Positions 43,068 through 53,452 are shown, counted from the stretch's first letter. The stretch: 64,000 bases of DNA from Niabella sp. (GCF_030150205.1 NZ_JASLGT010000011.1:124001-188000), one strand, 5' to 3'. Numbers and translations: made by a program. Notes: generated by a model not told the origin, from the sequence alone.

Positions 43068-43100
43068 AATAAAGGCGGCCTGCGGGGCGCCTTTATTATT
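43068..43100 (+). terminator. Terminator after the secreted/membrane protein gene
   Basis: AATAAAGGCG (43068-43077) and CGCCTTTATT (43088-43097) form a perfect 10-base stem with a 10-base loop, 18 bases after the stop codon. Confidence 0.8.
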
Positions 43101-43235
43101 CATATCCGTTAAGGAAAATAGTCCGTTGTACCTGCTAAGAGGGGAGCGGTGCAAATCATACGTTCTTGCCGGCATCATAATTAACGAATATTGGATATCT
43201 TTAATCCTGTTTCCAATTTTAATGAGAACCATGCT

Positions 43236-44273
43236 ATGAATGCGTCACAAGGGTTGTTTTATTTTATAAGTGGATTAAGTACCTTAAACGGGTTTTTATT
43301 CGGTAGTTATTTGCTGTTCCTGAATAAATCCAGGGTAACCCATCACTTACTGCTGGGAATCCTGTTGGTATTGTTATCCATAAAACTGGGGGACGCGGTC
43401 TTCAGCTATTTTCATCCGGAGCTGGCCCTCATTTATATACAGCTGGGGCTGAGTGCCTGTTTGCTTATTGGTCCTACATTGTACTTTTACACACGCTCCT
43501 GTATTACCGAACATCCGGTCTTTTTCAAAAACTGGAAAGTCTCCTATCTGCCATTTATCTTACTGATTGCCGCGGGACTTATATTCCCGATGCAACAGCA
43601 TGTTGAAATATGGAGGAGGTATATTGTAAAATTTGTATATGTAGTTTGGTTCTCCGGTCTGGCCGTTACCTGTATTTTTTACTGGACGCATAGAAAACAG
43701 TTCAGAAAGGGATCCTATTTCCACTATTTACTCCCTGGCAATATTATTTATTATATCGGGTTTTCCGGGATGATGAAAGGGTCTGTTTGTATTATAGGAG
43801 CGGTAGCCTTTACGGTATTAACCTATTTAAAAATTTATGAGGTTTTTCGAAACAACCAAACGGGACGGTTTGCTTTAAAAAAGCCGGAAAAGTATCGGCA
43901 TAAAAAAATCCCCGAAAAACAGGCCGACCCGCTGATCCAAAAACTGGAGAAGGTGGTGCTGGATGAAAAACTGTATATGATGTCTGATATAAAGTTGGGC
44001 GATGTGGCTTCCCGTTGCAACATGACAAATCATCAGCTTTCTCAATTATTGAATGATAATCTGAAACAAAGCTTTTCTTCATTTATGAATGGATACCGTA
44101 TAAAAGAGGCCTGTTCTATGATCATTGAAAAGCCACATATACGGATAGAGGAAATCGGCTACGATGTTGGATTCAATTCCAAGTCTACCTTTTTTACCGT
44201 GTTTAAAAAACTAACCGGTGTTACACCCACGCAATACAGGGAGGCGGCTATGCAGGCCGAACAGCCCGGTTGA
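43236..44273 (+). CDS. Membrane-anchored AraC-family transcriptional regulator
   Basis: The protein (345 residues from 43236; 15 more codons are open upstream) has six or seven transmembrane helices in its first ~200 residues. A C-terminal AraC double helix-turn-helix (about 240-335) contains LGDVASRCNMTNHQLSQLLND and IEEIGYDVGFNSKSTFFTVFKKLTGVTP. Membrane AraC proteins in Bacteroidota sense an external or envelope signal. It is followed on the same strand by an outer-membrane barrel gene with its own -7 box, which may be a target. Confidence 0.88.
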   Translation: MNASQGLFYFISGLSTLNGFLFGSYLLFLNKSRVTHHLLLGILLVLLSIKLGDAVFSYFHPELALIYIQLGLSACLLIGPTLYFYTRSCITEHPVFFKNWKVSYLPFILLIAAGLIFPMQQHVEIWRRYIVKFVYVVWFSGLAVTCIFYWTHRKQFRKGSYFHYLLPGNIIYYIGFSGMMKGSVCIIGAVAFTVLTYLKIYEVFRNNQTGRFALKKPEKYRHKKIPEKQADPLIQKLEKVVLDEKLYMMSDIKLGDVASRCNMTNHQLSQLLNDNLKQSFSSFMNGYRIKEACSMIIEKPHIRIEEIGYDVGFNSKSTFFTVFKKLTGVTPTQYREAAMQAEQPG

Positions 44274-44339
44274 GGTTTTATTTTATAAAACCGTACTTCT
44301 GAATTTCAATTTCAAAACCCGTTTCAACAACTCCGGAAA

Positions 44340-44347
44340 TACATTTG
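44340..44347 (+). promoter_or_regulatory. -7 promoter box of the outer-membrane barrel gene
   Basis: TACATTTG lies 21 bases before the ATG at 44369, a good position for a Bacteroidota -7 element. The upstream -33 region is weak. Confidence 0.5.
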
Positions 44348-44368
44348 GGTAATTAAAATTTTACCCGG

Positions 44369-46756
44369 ATGCGCTATTGGTTTCGATTTTGTAAAATATT
44401 GATTTTTATTTCGTGTGTGCCGTCCTGCCATGGTCAGGTTAAGGGACGGGTGATGGACAGTCTATCTGCCTTACCGGTAACAAATGCTTCTGTTATACTG
44501 CTGTTACCGGGTGATAGCAGTAAATCTGAAACAAGTACATCCGATAGCCTTGGTTATTTCGAATTTGCTATTATCCCCGCGGCACCATATATAATCCGGA
44601 TCAGTTCTGTTGGGTACAACACCCGGCAATTACCTGTTGATGGTACAACGGATAATGGATCTGTTGGCACAATAAGGCTACAGCCCGGGAACGGTCTTTT
44701 AGAAAATGTTACGGTAGCTGCGGGTACACGATCTGTCAGTTTGTCGCAGGGAAATGTAGTTATGCGGGTGGACGGGAACACACAATTAAAAACTGCAATG
44801 AATCTTTTGGATGTGTTAAAAAACACACCGGGTGTTCTGGTGGGTGCGGATGGCATCATACAGGTGGGCAACCGGGTAAGTCCGGTGTTCTTTATAAACG
44901 GGAAACCAACGCTATTGAACAATGAAGCGCTCAGCAATTACTTAAAAACATTAACACCCGATAGAGTGGCGTCCATCGAAGTGATCGCCAATCCCGGCGC
45001 TCAATACGATGCGGAGTACAAAGGAATTATTGATATCCGGCTGAAAAAGAATAGGGATGCCGGCTGGGGGGGCAGTTATAACGGGTTGCTGGAACAAAAC
45101 AGGTATACGAATAGCAATCAGACGCTTCATCTTTTTTATACCCGGGATCATTTTTCATTTACTGCGGCCACCACCTATAGATCGGGTGGCGATATTTACC
45201 GGTACCGGACTTATCAGCGTTTGGCCAGTACCGACCTGTTGCAAACGAAGCTGGATCAGAAAAATGTTCAAAGAAATCCAGGTATTCAACTGGGTATGAA
45301 TTATCAGCCCAATGCCACACATCTTTTGGGTTTACAGCTGCGGCTATACGCGGTAAACAATGACCGGGAAAGAACCGGTTCCTTATATGCTGTAAAAAAC
45401 ACAGGAAATGCGATATCGTTTTTTACGCAAAGCGATAATCCCACGCATTACACACAAAAAAACAACAGCGCCAGCCTGGATTATACATTTGGTAACGAAA
45501 AGATCAATCTCCGTTTTTTGGGAACAGTGCTGGGAGTGAAGAATATGCAGCAGGATGTATTTATTAACACAGACCAGCTTACACAAAAAAAAGTGGCACA
45601 TTGGAAAACCGATCTGCTGAACAATATAGATATGTATACGGGGCAGGCAGATTTTGGCCGGAAATTAAAAAACTGGAGCCTGAATGGAGGAATAAAATTC
45701 AGCCGTTCAGTAACGAATAATGATATCCGGTACGATACGCTTCAGACCGCTTCACCGGTTTTTGTTCCGGATACTTCGAGAAGTAATCGTTTTATATATC
45801 ACGAGGATATACGCGCTGCGTATGTATCCGGATCCGGAAAAATTGGTAAGATCCAGGTAAATGCCGGTTTGAGGGCAGAACAAACCGGATCACTGGCCAA
45901 CTCTGTTACTACTGCTTTCCTGGTACAAAAGTCTTACATAAAATGGCTGCCATCTGCCACAGTCAGTTATCCCGTCGATAAACGACAGGATTTTTCTTTT
46001 TCTTATGCCCGGCGCATTACCCGGCCTCCGTTCAGCCAGTTAAATCCCTTCCGCTTTTACTTAAGTGCCCTGAACTACTGGATTGGTAATCCCTATCTTC
46101 GTCCTTCCGTTACCAATCAGTTTAAAATAAGTTACCGGTTCAGCGCTTACCTGTTTGAACTCAACGCAGGTAAGGAATCGGATGTCATTACAAGATATCC
46201 TGTATACGATACCCTTACCAACGAGATGGCCTTTTTGGGTACGAACCTGCCTTATCGCAAATTTGCTAATGTATCGGTAGTATTGCCATTTACCATCAGC
46301 AAATTGTGGCAGGTAAACCTGCAGGCTATGGGATATTATAATAAAGAGCAGCAGCCTTACCTGGATAAAGTATACAACCCCGATATTTATAATTATGTTT
46401 TAAAGCTGAACCAGACATTTACATTTAAAAATAATTTTTCGGCAACCGTTTTTGCCAGTTACGAGTCCCGTTCCGGTAATAGTCTGTATATTTTTAAACC
46501 AATGGGCAATGTTGATATTGCCCTGCAAAAAGGATGGTTTTCCAATAAGCTCAACACCAGGCTTGCATTTATTGATATTTTTAATACCTACTATCAACAG
46601 CTTGTGTTCAGGTATAAGGAGATCATCAACAACCAATTTTCACATTGGTGGGGTGCACAAAAGTTGCAGGCAACCATCAGCTACTCCTTTGGTAAAATCA
46701 ATCAGAACAATAAAAAGACGGTGGTCTCTGAAGAGGAAAGCAGGGCTACGCGATAA
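44369..46756 (+). CDS. TonB-dependent-receptor-like outer-membrane protein (CarboxypepD-reg, plug, OMP_b-brl barrel)
   Basis: The 795-residue protein begins with a signal peptide (ending SCHGQ), a carboxypeptidase-regulatory-like domain (about 24-110: VKGRVMDSLSALPVTNAS), a plug domain (about 120-230, with LDVLKNTPGVLV and IEVIANPGAQYDAEYKG), and a long beta-barrel (about 235-795). The lack of a clear TonB box and the OMP_b-brl_3-like barrel place it in the receptor-like group common in Bacteroidota. Its ligand is unknown. It is likely controlled by, or linked to, the membrane AraC gene immediately upstream. Confidence 0.88.
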   Translation: MRYWFRFCKILIFISCVPSCHGQVKGRVMDSLSALPVTNASVILLLPGDSSKSETSTSDSLGYFEFAIIPAAPYIIRISSVGYNTRQLPVDGTTDNGSVGTIRLQPGNGLLENVTVAAGTRSVSLSQGNVVMRVDGNTQLKTAMNLLDVLKNTPGVLVGADGIIQVGNRVSPVFFINGKPTLLNNEALSNYLKTLTPDRVASIEVIANPGAQYDAEYKGIIDIRLKKNRDAGWGGSYNGLLEQNRYTNSNQTLHLFYTRDHFSFTAATTYRSGGDIYRYRTYQRLASTDLLQTKLDQKNVQRNPGIQLGMNYQPNATHLLGLQLRLYAVNNDRERTGSLYAVKNTGNAISFFTQSDNPTHYTQKNNSASLDYTFGNEKINLRFLGTVLGVKNMQQDVFINTDQLTQKKVAHWKTDLLNNIDMYTGQADFGRKLKNWSLNGGIKFSRSVTNNDIRYDTLQTASPVFVPDTSRSNRFIYHEDIRAAYVSGSGKIGKIQVNAGLRAEQTGSLANSVTTAFLVQKSYIKWLPSATVSYPVDKRQDFSFSYARRITRPPFSQLNPFRFYLSALNYWIGNPYLRPSVTNQFKISYRFSAYLFELNAGKESDVITRYPVYDTLTNEMAFLGTNLPYRKFANVSVVLPFTISKLWQVNLQAMGYYNKEQQPYLDKVYNPDIYNYVLKLNQTFTFKNNFSATVFASYESRSGNSLYIFKPMGNVDIALQKGWFSNKLNTRLAFIDIFNTYYQQLVFRYKEIINNQFSHWWGAQKLQATISYSFGKINQNNKKTVVSEEESRATR

Positions 46757-46867
46757 AAACAGGATCTAAATAAAAGACCAGCGCGCATATCCTGCAAGGA
46801 AGCGGCATTGCAGCTGTTATGCGAATAAATATATGGAGGCTAATGATCGCCGGTTAAGCGGGAGTGG

Positions 46868-47428
46868 CTACACCATATCCAGCGGCTTTCGTTTTTCGGC
46901 CCGGATATTTTTAAAGTGACTGGGGGTAAAGCCTGTCACTTTTTTAAACTGGTTGCTTAAATGCGCTACGCTGGAGTAATTGAGCTGAAAAGCAATTTCG
47001 CTGAGGGATAATTCATCATATACCAGCAGCTCCTTTACCCGTTCAATTTTTTGATTAATAAAGTATTTTTCAATGGTAGTACCTTCTACTTCGGAAAAAA
47101 GATTCGACATATAGTTGTAATCGTGATGTAACCGGTTGGTGAGGTAGTCGGAAAGGTTTACTTTTAATTCGCTATCCTGCTGATGCACCAGCTGGATAAT
47201 ATGTTTCTTAATGGTTTCGATCAGCCGGCTTTTTTTATCATCGATCAGTTCAAAACCCAGTTCGTTCAGGTTGGTCTCCAGTTGCTGTTTTTCACCGGGA
47301 GTTAGCTCGCGGTCCAGTTCTACCTCACCCAACTCAACAGAAACCGGGTGCAGCTCCTGCTTTTCCAGTATTGTTTTTACCGCCATTTTACAGCGGTTGC
47401 ATACCATATTTTTTATATAAAGCTTCAT
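46868..47428 (-). CDS. AraC-family regulator with N-terminal HMA-like metal domain
   Basis: The 186-residue protein starts MKLYIKNMVCNRCKMAV, an HMA-type CxxC motif (C10 and C13) followed by a ferredoxin-like small fold (to about 70). A C-terminal AraC helix-turn-helix (about 85-180: LSEIAFQLNYSSVAHLSNQFKKVTGFTPSHF) comes next. A fused metal-binding and DNA-binding module suggests metal-responsive control, with copper or another thiophilic ion as candidate. It is divergent from the giant alpha-2-macroglobulin-like gene, whose start is 237 bases away. A target is not proven. Confidence 0.88.
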   Translation of the reverse strand: MKLYIKNMVCNRCKMAVKTILEKQELHPVSVELGEVELDRELTPGEKQQLETNLNELGFELIDDKKSRLIETIKKHIIQLVHQQDSELKVNLSDYLTNRLHHDYNYMSNLFSEVEGTTIEKYFINQKIERVKELLVYDELSLSEIAFQLNYSSVAHLSNQFKKVTGFTPSHFKNIRAEKRKPLDMV

Positions 47429-47665
47429 TGTATTCTTATTTAAAGTGAAAAAATGTTGTGCATTTTTCCAGGACGGGTAAAATTAAGCAAATAACCGGGG
47501 ATAAGCAATTGCTCAACCGGAGCCTGTTGTTTAGCGCAACTGCAATAATGATTTGCCTGCATTATAAAGAGAAAGCGTGATCTGCGCATTAGCGGCCAAA
47601 AAAAATATTTACGCCCTTGTGTAATTCGATTGCAGGCTGCATCCTTTGCTTAGCATATCTATATT

Positions 47666-50600
47666 ATGAGAAAAATAATATTCCTACTTGCGCTGCTATT
47701 GCCTGTTTGTATTTTGAGGGCTCAAAACCGGCTGTCTGTCAGCAATACCGATGGTCCGCTTACCGAAGTGTACCAGCTTTCAGATAAAGAAACAGAACAG
47801 CTTATCCTGAAGCCCGGAGCATTGACGGATGCGTTCTTACATACATTGGCAGACCAGTATGATACCAAAAACGGAACACCCCGGTCTTTACCCTATGGAA
47901 ATTATCTGAACGTGCATGCCCAGGGCAACCGGTTACACTACACCCTTGTGATGAACGGAAATACCCGGCTTTCTTTTATTAACAACAAAAAAGAGTTTCA
48001 GTTTACGGTCACGGACCCGGCAGGAAGGCCTGTTACGGATGCGCAGGTGTTTACTGCCCGCGGTAAGCGGCTCTATTATAACCCGGCAGCACATCTGTAT
48101 ATGGGGCGTTATCGGGGGAAAGAGGGCTATCTGAAAGTAATTTACAAAGGTGTAGCCAGCTATTTTATGTATGAACCGGGTGGCCCGGAACTGTCCGCAC
48201 ATCCGCCTTTCCGGCAACGGATGCGTACTGTATTTCCGGTAAAACAGGTGCGGGCTCTTTTTCACAAAAGGCCCCGCCGGAAGCCGGAACCAACGGCCCC
48301 CGGCAGTTTTTTTGTATTCAGTAAACCCAAATATAAACCCTATGACACCGTAAGGTTTAAAGCATATCTCTTTTTAAATAAAAATCAGTTGGGGAAGGCC
48401 CGGCCTTTGCAAGTACTGCTGAACGGACCTTACGGACAAAAACTGCTGACCGTACTTACCCCTTATAGAGATGGCGGTTATGCATACCAGTTTGCACTGA
48501 CCGACTCCCTTAAATTATTGCTTGACCGGCAGTATGAGATCCTGCTGGTGGATTCGGCGGCCGGGTTGCCGGTTACCCTGGCATCTGAAAGCTTTTACTA
48601 CGAAGACTATGAATTGAATGCTTTACATTTTGGTGTGCGTTCAGACAAAAAAAAGCAATATCCCGGAGAGCCGGTTACGGTTTTTATGAAGGCTACCGAT
48701 GAAAATGAGCTGGCCATTCCGGATGCACGTGTAGAAATCGTAGCCCGGGCGCAGACGGCTACCGCATTTTATAATGATGCGGTTTTTATACCGGATACCC
48801 TTTGGAAAACCACCATCAACCTTGACCCGGTAGGTGAGACCCGGTTAACCCTGCCCGATAGTATTTTTCCCAACGCGCAGCTCTCCTATATCCTCTACTT
48901 CCGGATGCTGAACAGCAATAATGAACTACGCACGGCTCAATTGTACCTGAACTATGACGCACAAAAGAAAAAGGAACCGGGTACGGTTGAAGCCCGTTTT
49001 GTAAAGGATAGCCTTTATCTGGAGTACCGCAGCTTTTCTATACCTCAATCACAAGCGGCCTGGCTGTATACCCGTAGCGAAGAGCAGGTGATCGATTCGC
49101 AACGGGTACAGCTGCCGGTAGGTCTTCAGGTGAACTACCAGGCGGCCTGGTATGAGCTGGTACTGGATAATGGTATAAGGGCCTCGAAATCACCCTATCA
49201 GTTTGAAGATGGTATGGGAATAGGTGCCACACATACGGAAAAAGAGGCATACCTGACGGTGACCAACGAACATAAAATTCCTTTCTGGTATACGGTCTTT
49301 TCCGGAAATGATGTATTGCTAAGAGGGTATACGACTACGCTGGATACAGTGATCAAACATACAAAGAACCGTGCGGTTCATTTCCATATCAGTTATTTCT
49401 GGAACGGTAAAGAACAGCAAAAAGAAGTAAGCAGCTTTTACAATGCACAGGCCCTGAATATAAAGCTGCTGGCCCCTGAAGTAATTTATCCCGGGCAAAA
49501 GGTGCAGATGAAGGTGGCCATAACAGATGCCCGCAACAAACCCGTATCGGGCGCAGATCTTACAGCATATGCACATACTGCCAAATTCAAAACAGGCGCG
49601 CCCTTTGTGCCCTATTTCGGCCGCAGCTTTTATAAACGAATTACCTGGCAGTGTCAGCTGGAAAGCGAAACAGCAGGGGCCAGCGGAAATATGCTGATGA
49701 ACTGGCAACGATGGGGCCGGCAGCTGGGTTTGGACACCATCGAGTACTATCGGTTTGCCAATCCCCGGGGCATATATCTGTTAACAGAACAGGCCCGGGA
49801 CAGCATTACGCAATTTGCACCATTTGTGGTAAAAGACGGTGCCATTGATCCGGTGAGTATCATTTATGTGGATGAAGTGCCCGTATATTTTGAGCAGGCA
49901 CAACAGTTACAGCAGTATGCCTTTCGCATTGAGCCGGGTGTGCACAGCATCCGTTTGCGAACGCCGGAGCATGAAGTGTGGGTCCGTAACTTTTATTTTA
50001 AAAAGGGAATGCGTACCGTATTCAGTATCCTGGCCGATACGGCAAATACACAGGCCCGGGTAACGCGTTTGAAAAAAGTACTGACACCGGTGGAACGGCA
50101 GCGGCTGCATCCGTATTTTCTGCGTGTGCAAAATAATTTCGGCGGTGAGCAAACATTCATTCGGTATGACTCAACACGCTTATTGCTCAATTTACCCGAT
50201 GGTAACCCAAGCCGGATGAATGAGCTGCTGGTAGGACCTGTGCGCCCCCTGGTTTTATTTTTTGAGTCGGGACTGATCGATCAGCCGTTTACCAAAGAGC
50301 CTGGTTTTGTGTATACTTTTTCCCCGGGGTTGATCAAACAAAAATCCTATCCGGGGATGTATACGTTTGATACGGTACTGCGGGGCAACAATGCCCTGAG
50401 CTATAATTACCGGCAAGAGGTGCTGCGCGATGTGGATGTTGACCGTATGTGGAATGATTTCTTTGATCTGCGCAGCCGTACCACGCAACTGTTTTCTACC
50501 CGTTCCCCGGATGACACGGCTACCGGCCGGCTTTGCATTTACATCGATACTGCATTTACCAATAAGTTACCCTATATAAAGAATATCATTCTTACAGATC

Positions 50601-53452
50601 CCTCGCGGCCTCACTTTTTGTTGATATACAGCGGGGCTACCAGTACGTTTGCACCCCTGTCTCCGGGACACTATCAGCTGTTATTCCTGTTAAAAGACAA
50701 CCGGTATTTTAAAGCAGAAAATGTATCGGTAGTATCAGGGGGGATTAACTACCATTCCTGGTCGCAGCTTAAGATACATGCAGCAGACAGTTTCACATTG
50801 CAATTGGACCGGTACATCAAAGAAGAAAAAAATGCGCAATACAGCTATTCCCGTTCCCCGGTGCCGGAGGCCATCGTCCGGCTGTTTAACAAATCTTACT
50901 TTAATTCTTCAGCACTGGAGCTGGAAATAAAAGGGGTAGTGGTATCAATCAATGGCAAACCCATCAGCGGAGCTACGGTGGAAATCCAGGGAATAAACCG
51001 GCAGATGGGCGTTGTTACCGATAAACAAGGACAGTTCCGCATAAAAATCCCCGCACGAGGCATACTTACCGTTTCTGCAGCAGGTTTCATTGCAAAACGG
51101 TTGGATACTCCGGGTTCCCGCTCCGACACGGTTAAACTGGAAGATGCAAAAGGGCAACTGGATGAAGTAATAGTGACCGGATATGGCACGCAAAAAAAAT
51201 CCTATATGACAGGGTCGATGTCAACGATCGCTGACAACCGTCTTTCCACCTCCCTGAGCGGGCGTGTTGCCGGGCTTGCAGTAGGTGCAGGAGAACAAAT
51301 CCGGATAAGAGGCACCAACAGCCTGTCCGGGAAAAAGCCGCTGATCTTTGTGGATGGCATCCCTTTTGACGATGATATTCATGCGCTCAACCCCGATGAT
51401 ATTGAACAAATGAACGTGCTGAAAGACGCCGATGCCACAGCCATTTACGGAGCAAGGGCGGCAGATGGAGTCGTGCTCATTAAGACCAAAAAAGGTAATA
51501 CGGTAGTCAATGAATCGGGTGTATTACGGGAAGGTTCTCAAACACTGCGTTCGCGTTTTTCTGACGAGGGTTTTTGGCAACCGCGCCTGGCAACGGATGA
51601 AAACGGAGAAGCCTCTTTTACAATAACTTTTCCGGACGATATTACCAGCTGGAAAACCCGGCTGATCGCGCTTACCGGTCAGCGGCAAAGCGGCTACCTG
51701 GAACGAAGCATCCGTTCCTTCAAAACGCTGAGTGCTAATTTTGTTGCTCCACAATTTGCGGTGGAAGGCGATAGTATGAAGGTAATGGGTAAACTGATGA
51801 ATTATACACCTTTGCCGGAGACGCTCACACGCAGCTTTAAGTTTATGGATACAACACTGCGTCATGGTGAACTTACCGTTACGCATGCACACCTGGATAC
51901 CGTATTGATCGCTGCACGAGGCACAGATAGCCTGCATTTTGAATATACATTAAAACAGTCCAACGGTTATTTTGACGGCGAACGGAGAAGCATACCGTTG
52001 TATCCGGCCGGAGTAAAAGAAACCTTAGGCTGGTTCACTGTATTGCCGGGTGATACAGCTACCCAATACCGGTTTGACAAAGATAAGGGTACGGGTACCG
52101 TTCGGGCTGAGACCTCGCTGTTTCCCGTGTTGCTGGATGAAATGAAGCGCCTGCGGGATTATGAGTATCTGTGTAATGAACAACTGGCCTCCAAACTGAA
52201 ATCCCTGCTATTGGAAAAAAAGTTGCGGACATATATGCAGGAGCCGTTTACCTATGAACAAAACATTCGGGCTGTATTAAAAAAGTTGAATGAAAATAAA
52301 TCGATGGAGGGTCTTTGGGGCTGGTGGCAGGGCACAACCGTGGAACCCTGGATTAGTCTGCATGTAGTGGAAGCCCTGATGGAAGCGGAACGGCAGGGAT
52401 ATGCCACGCAATTAAATACCGATCTGTTATACCGTTACCTGCAGGCTAAGGTTGCAGACCTGGGTGCAGGGGCCAATCCGAAGCTGGTACGGTTGCTGGC
52501 ACAGCTGAACGGGAACCATGTGATCCGCAACTGGGTGCAATTAAAGGAGGCGGATACCCTTTATACAAAACGGCAAAAGACACTGTATGAACAACTGGAA
52601 ATGCTGGAATTAAAACAGGAGGGAGGATTAAAGATACATATAGACTCCCTTGTAAAACTGCATAAACAAACAATGTTTGGAGGCATTTACTGGGGCGAAG
52701 AAGGTTGGCGGTTTTGGGATAACAGCATTCAGAACACGCTGCTAATGTACCGGATACTACGGCGGGCCGGCGGCTATAGTGCGGCATTGGACCAGATCCG
52801 GCAGTATTTCCTGGAGCAGCGGAAGGATGGACAGTGGCGCAACACCTACGAATCGTCCCTCATCCTTGAAACCATTTTACCGGAATTGTTCGACCACAAT
52901 AAGAAACCCAGACCTGCCGTGGTTGAGATCAATCATACGCGGTTCAATACCTTCCCGTTCGAACAACAATACGAGGCAGGAACCGTTTTACAGATAAAAA
53001 AAGAAGGGGATATGCCGGTTTATATGACCGCCTACCAGCAGTTCCAGAACCGGACGCCACAGGCCGTATCGAAAGATTTTACGGTAAGTTCAAGATTGCT
53101 ACAGGATAATCGAGATGTACAAACATTAAAAGCAGGAAAAAACGCCCTGTTGCGGGTAGAGGTAACCGCGAGGGCTGATGCAGATTATGTAATGATTGAA
53201 GTACCGATACCCGCAGGTTGCAGCTATGGAACTAAAATGCAAAATTTTTGGGGCGTGGAAACCCACCGTGAATACCTCAAAAATAAGACGGCCATCTTCT
53301 GCACAAAAATGAAGCAGGGAACGTACACATTTGATATTATGCTGATGCCCCGCTACACCGGAAATTATGTATTGAACCCGGCCAAAGCGGAACTGATGTA
53401 CTATCCTGTTTTTTACGGAAGGGAAACCATTAAAAAGATAGCCATTGAATGA
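47666..53452 (+). CDS. Alpha-2-macroglobulin-like protein with inserted CarboxypepD-reg and SusC-type plug domains
   Basis: This 1928-residue exported protein (signal peptide MRKIIFLLALLLPVCILRAQ) has macroglobulin domains (an MG2-like region starts near 211: KPKYKPYDTVRFKAYL). A carboxypeptidase-regulatory-like domain follows (about 1085-1165: VVVSINGKPISGATVEIQG), then a SusC-type plug-like domain (about 1167-1278) with GYGTQKKS, IRIRGTNSLSGKKPLIFVDG and DATAIYGARAADGVVLIKTK. The A2M module resumes near 1300 (FWQPRLATDENGEASFTI). A thioester-like motif CNEQ is at C1503-Q1506 and a toroid of helices follows. No barrel is present. Bacterial A2Ms trap proteases; the plug may dock it to an outer-membrane porin. 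It is next to an HMA-AraC regulator. Confidence 0.88.
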   Translation: MRKIIFLLALLLPVCILRAQNRLSVSNTDGPLTEVYQLSDKETEQLILKPGALTDAFLHTLADQYDTKNGTPRSLPYGNYLNVHAQGNRLHYTLVMNGNTRLSFINNKKEFQFTVTDPAGRPVTDAQVFTARGKRLYYNPAAHLYMGRYRGKEGYLKVIYKGVASYFMYEPGGPELSAHPPFRQRMRTVFPVKQVRALFHKRPRRKPEPTAPGSFFVFSKPKYKPYDTVRFKAYLFLNKNQLGKARPLQVLLNGPYGQKLLTVLTPYRDGGYAYQFALTDSLKLLLDRQYEILLVDSAAGLPVTLASESFYYEDYELNALHFGVRSDKKKQYPGEPVTVFMKATDENELAIPDARVEIVARAQTATAFYNDAVFIPDTLWKTTINLDPVGETRLTLPDSIFPNAQLSYILYFRMLNSNNELRTAQLYLNYDAQKKKEPGTVEARFVKDSLYLEYRSFSIPQSQAAWLYTRSEEQVIDSQRVQLPVGLQVNYQAAWYELVLDNGIRASKSPYQFEDGMGIGATHTEKEAYLTVTNEHKIPFWYTVFSGNDVLLRGYTTTLDTVIKHTKNRAVHFHISYFWNGKEQQKEVSSFYNAQALNIKLLAPEVIYPGQKVQMKVAITDARNKPVSGADLTAYAHTAKFKTGAPFVPYFGRSFYKRITWQCQLESETAGASGNMLMNWQRWGRQLGLDTIEYYRFANPRGIYLLTEQARDSITQFAPFVVKDGAIDPVSIIYVDEVPVYFEQAQQLQQYAFRIEPGVHSIRLRTPEHEVWVRNFYFKKGMRTVFSILADTANTQARVTRLKKVLTPVERQRLHPYFLRVQNNFGGEQTFIRYDSTRLLLNLPDGNPSRMNELLVGPVRPLVLFFESGLIDQPFTKEPGFVYTFSPGLIKQKSYPGMYTFDTVLRGNNALSYNYRQEVLRDVDVDRMWNDFFDLRSRTTQLFSTRSPDDTATGRLCIYIDTAFTNKLPYIKNIILTDPSRPHFLLIYSGATSTFAPLSPGHYQLLFLLKDNRYFKAENVSVVSGGINYHSWSQLKIHAADSFTLQLDRYIKEEKNAQYSYSRSPVPEAIVRLFNKSYFNSSALELEIKGVVVSINGKPISGATVEIQGINRQMGVVTDKQGQFRIKIPARGILTVSAAGFIAKRLDTPGSRSDTVKLEDAKGQLDEVIVTGYGTQKKSYMTGSMSTIADNRLSTSLSGRVAGLAVGAGEQIRIRGTNSLSGKKPLIFVDGIPFDDDIHALNPDDIEQMNVLKDADATAIYGARAADGVVLIKTKKGNTVVNESGVLREGSQTLRSRFSDEGFWQPRLATDENGEASFTITFPDDITSWKTRLIALTGQRQSGYLERSIRSFKTLSANFVAPQFAVEGDSMKVMGKLMNYTPLPETLTRSFKFMDTTLRHGELTVTHAHLDTVLIAARGTDSLHFEYTLKQSNGYFDGERRSIPLYPAGVKETLGWFTVLPGDTATQYRFDKDKGTGTVRAETSLFPVLLDEMKRLRDYEYLCNEQLASKLKSLLLEKKLRTYMQEPFTYEQNIRAVLKKLNENKSMEGLWGWWQGTTVEPWISLHVVEALMEAERQGYATQLNTDLLYRYLQAKVADLGAGANPKLVRLLAQLNGNHVIRNWVQLKEADTLYTKRQKTLYEQLEMLELKQEGGLKIHIDSLVKLHKQTMFGGIYWGEEGWRFWDNSIQNTLLMYRILRRAGGYSAALDQIRQYFLEQRKDGQWRNTYESSLILETILPELFDHNKKPRPAVVEINHTRFNTFPFEQQYEAGTVLQIKKEGDMPVYMTAYQQFQNRTPQAVSKDFTVSSRLLQDNRDVQTLKAGKNALLRVEVTARADADYVMIEVPIPAGCSYGTKMQNFWGVETHREYLKNKTAIFCTKMKQGTYTFDIMLMPRYTGNYVLNPAKAELMYYPVFYGRETIKKIAIE

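Noticed and set aside
47666..53452. Two genes wrongly joined by a sequencing error
   Set aside because: The frame is open over 5.8 kb with consistent codon use, and A2M motifs occur on both sides of the plug domain, so the insert looks real. An assembly check would still be worthwhile.
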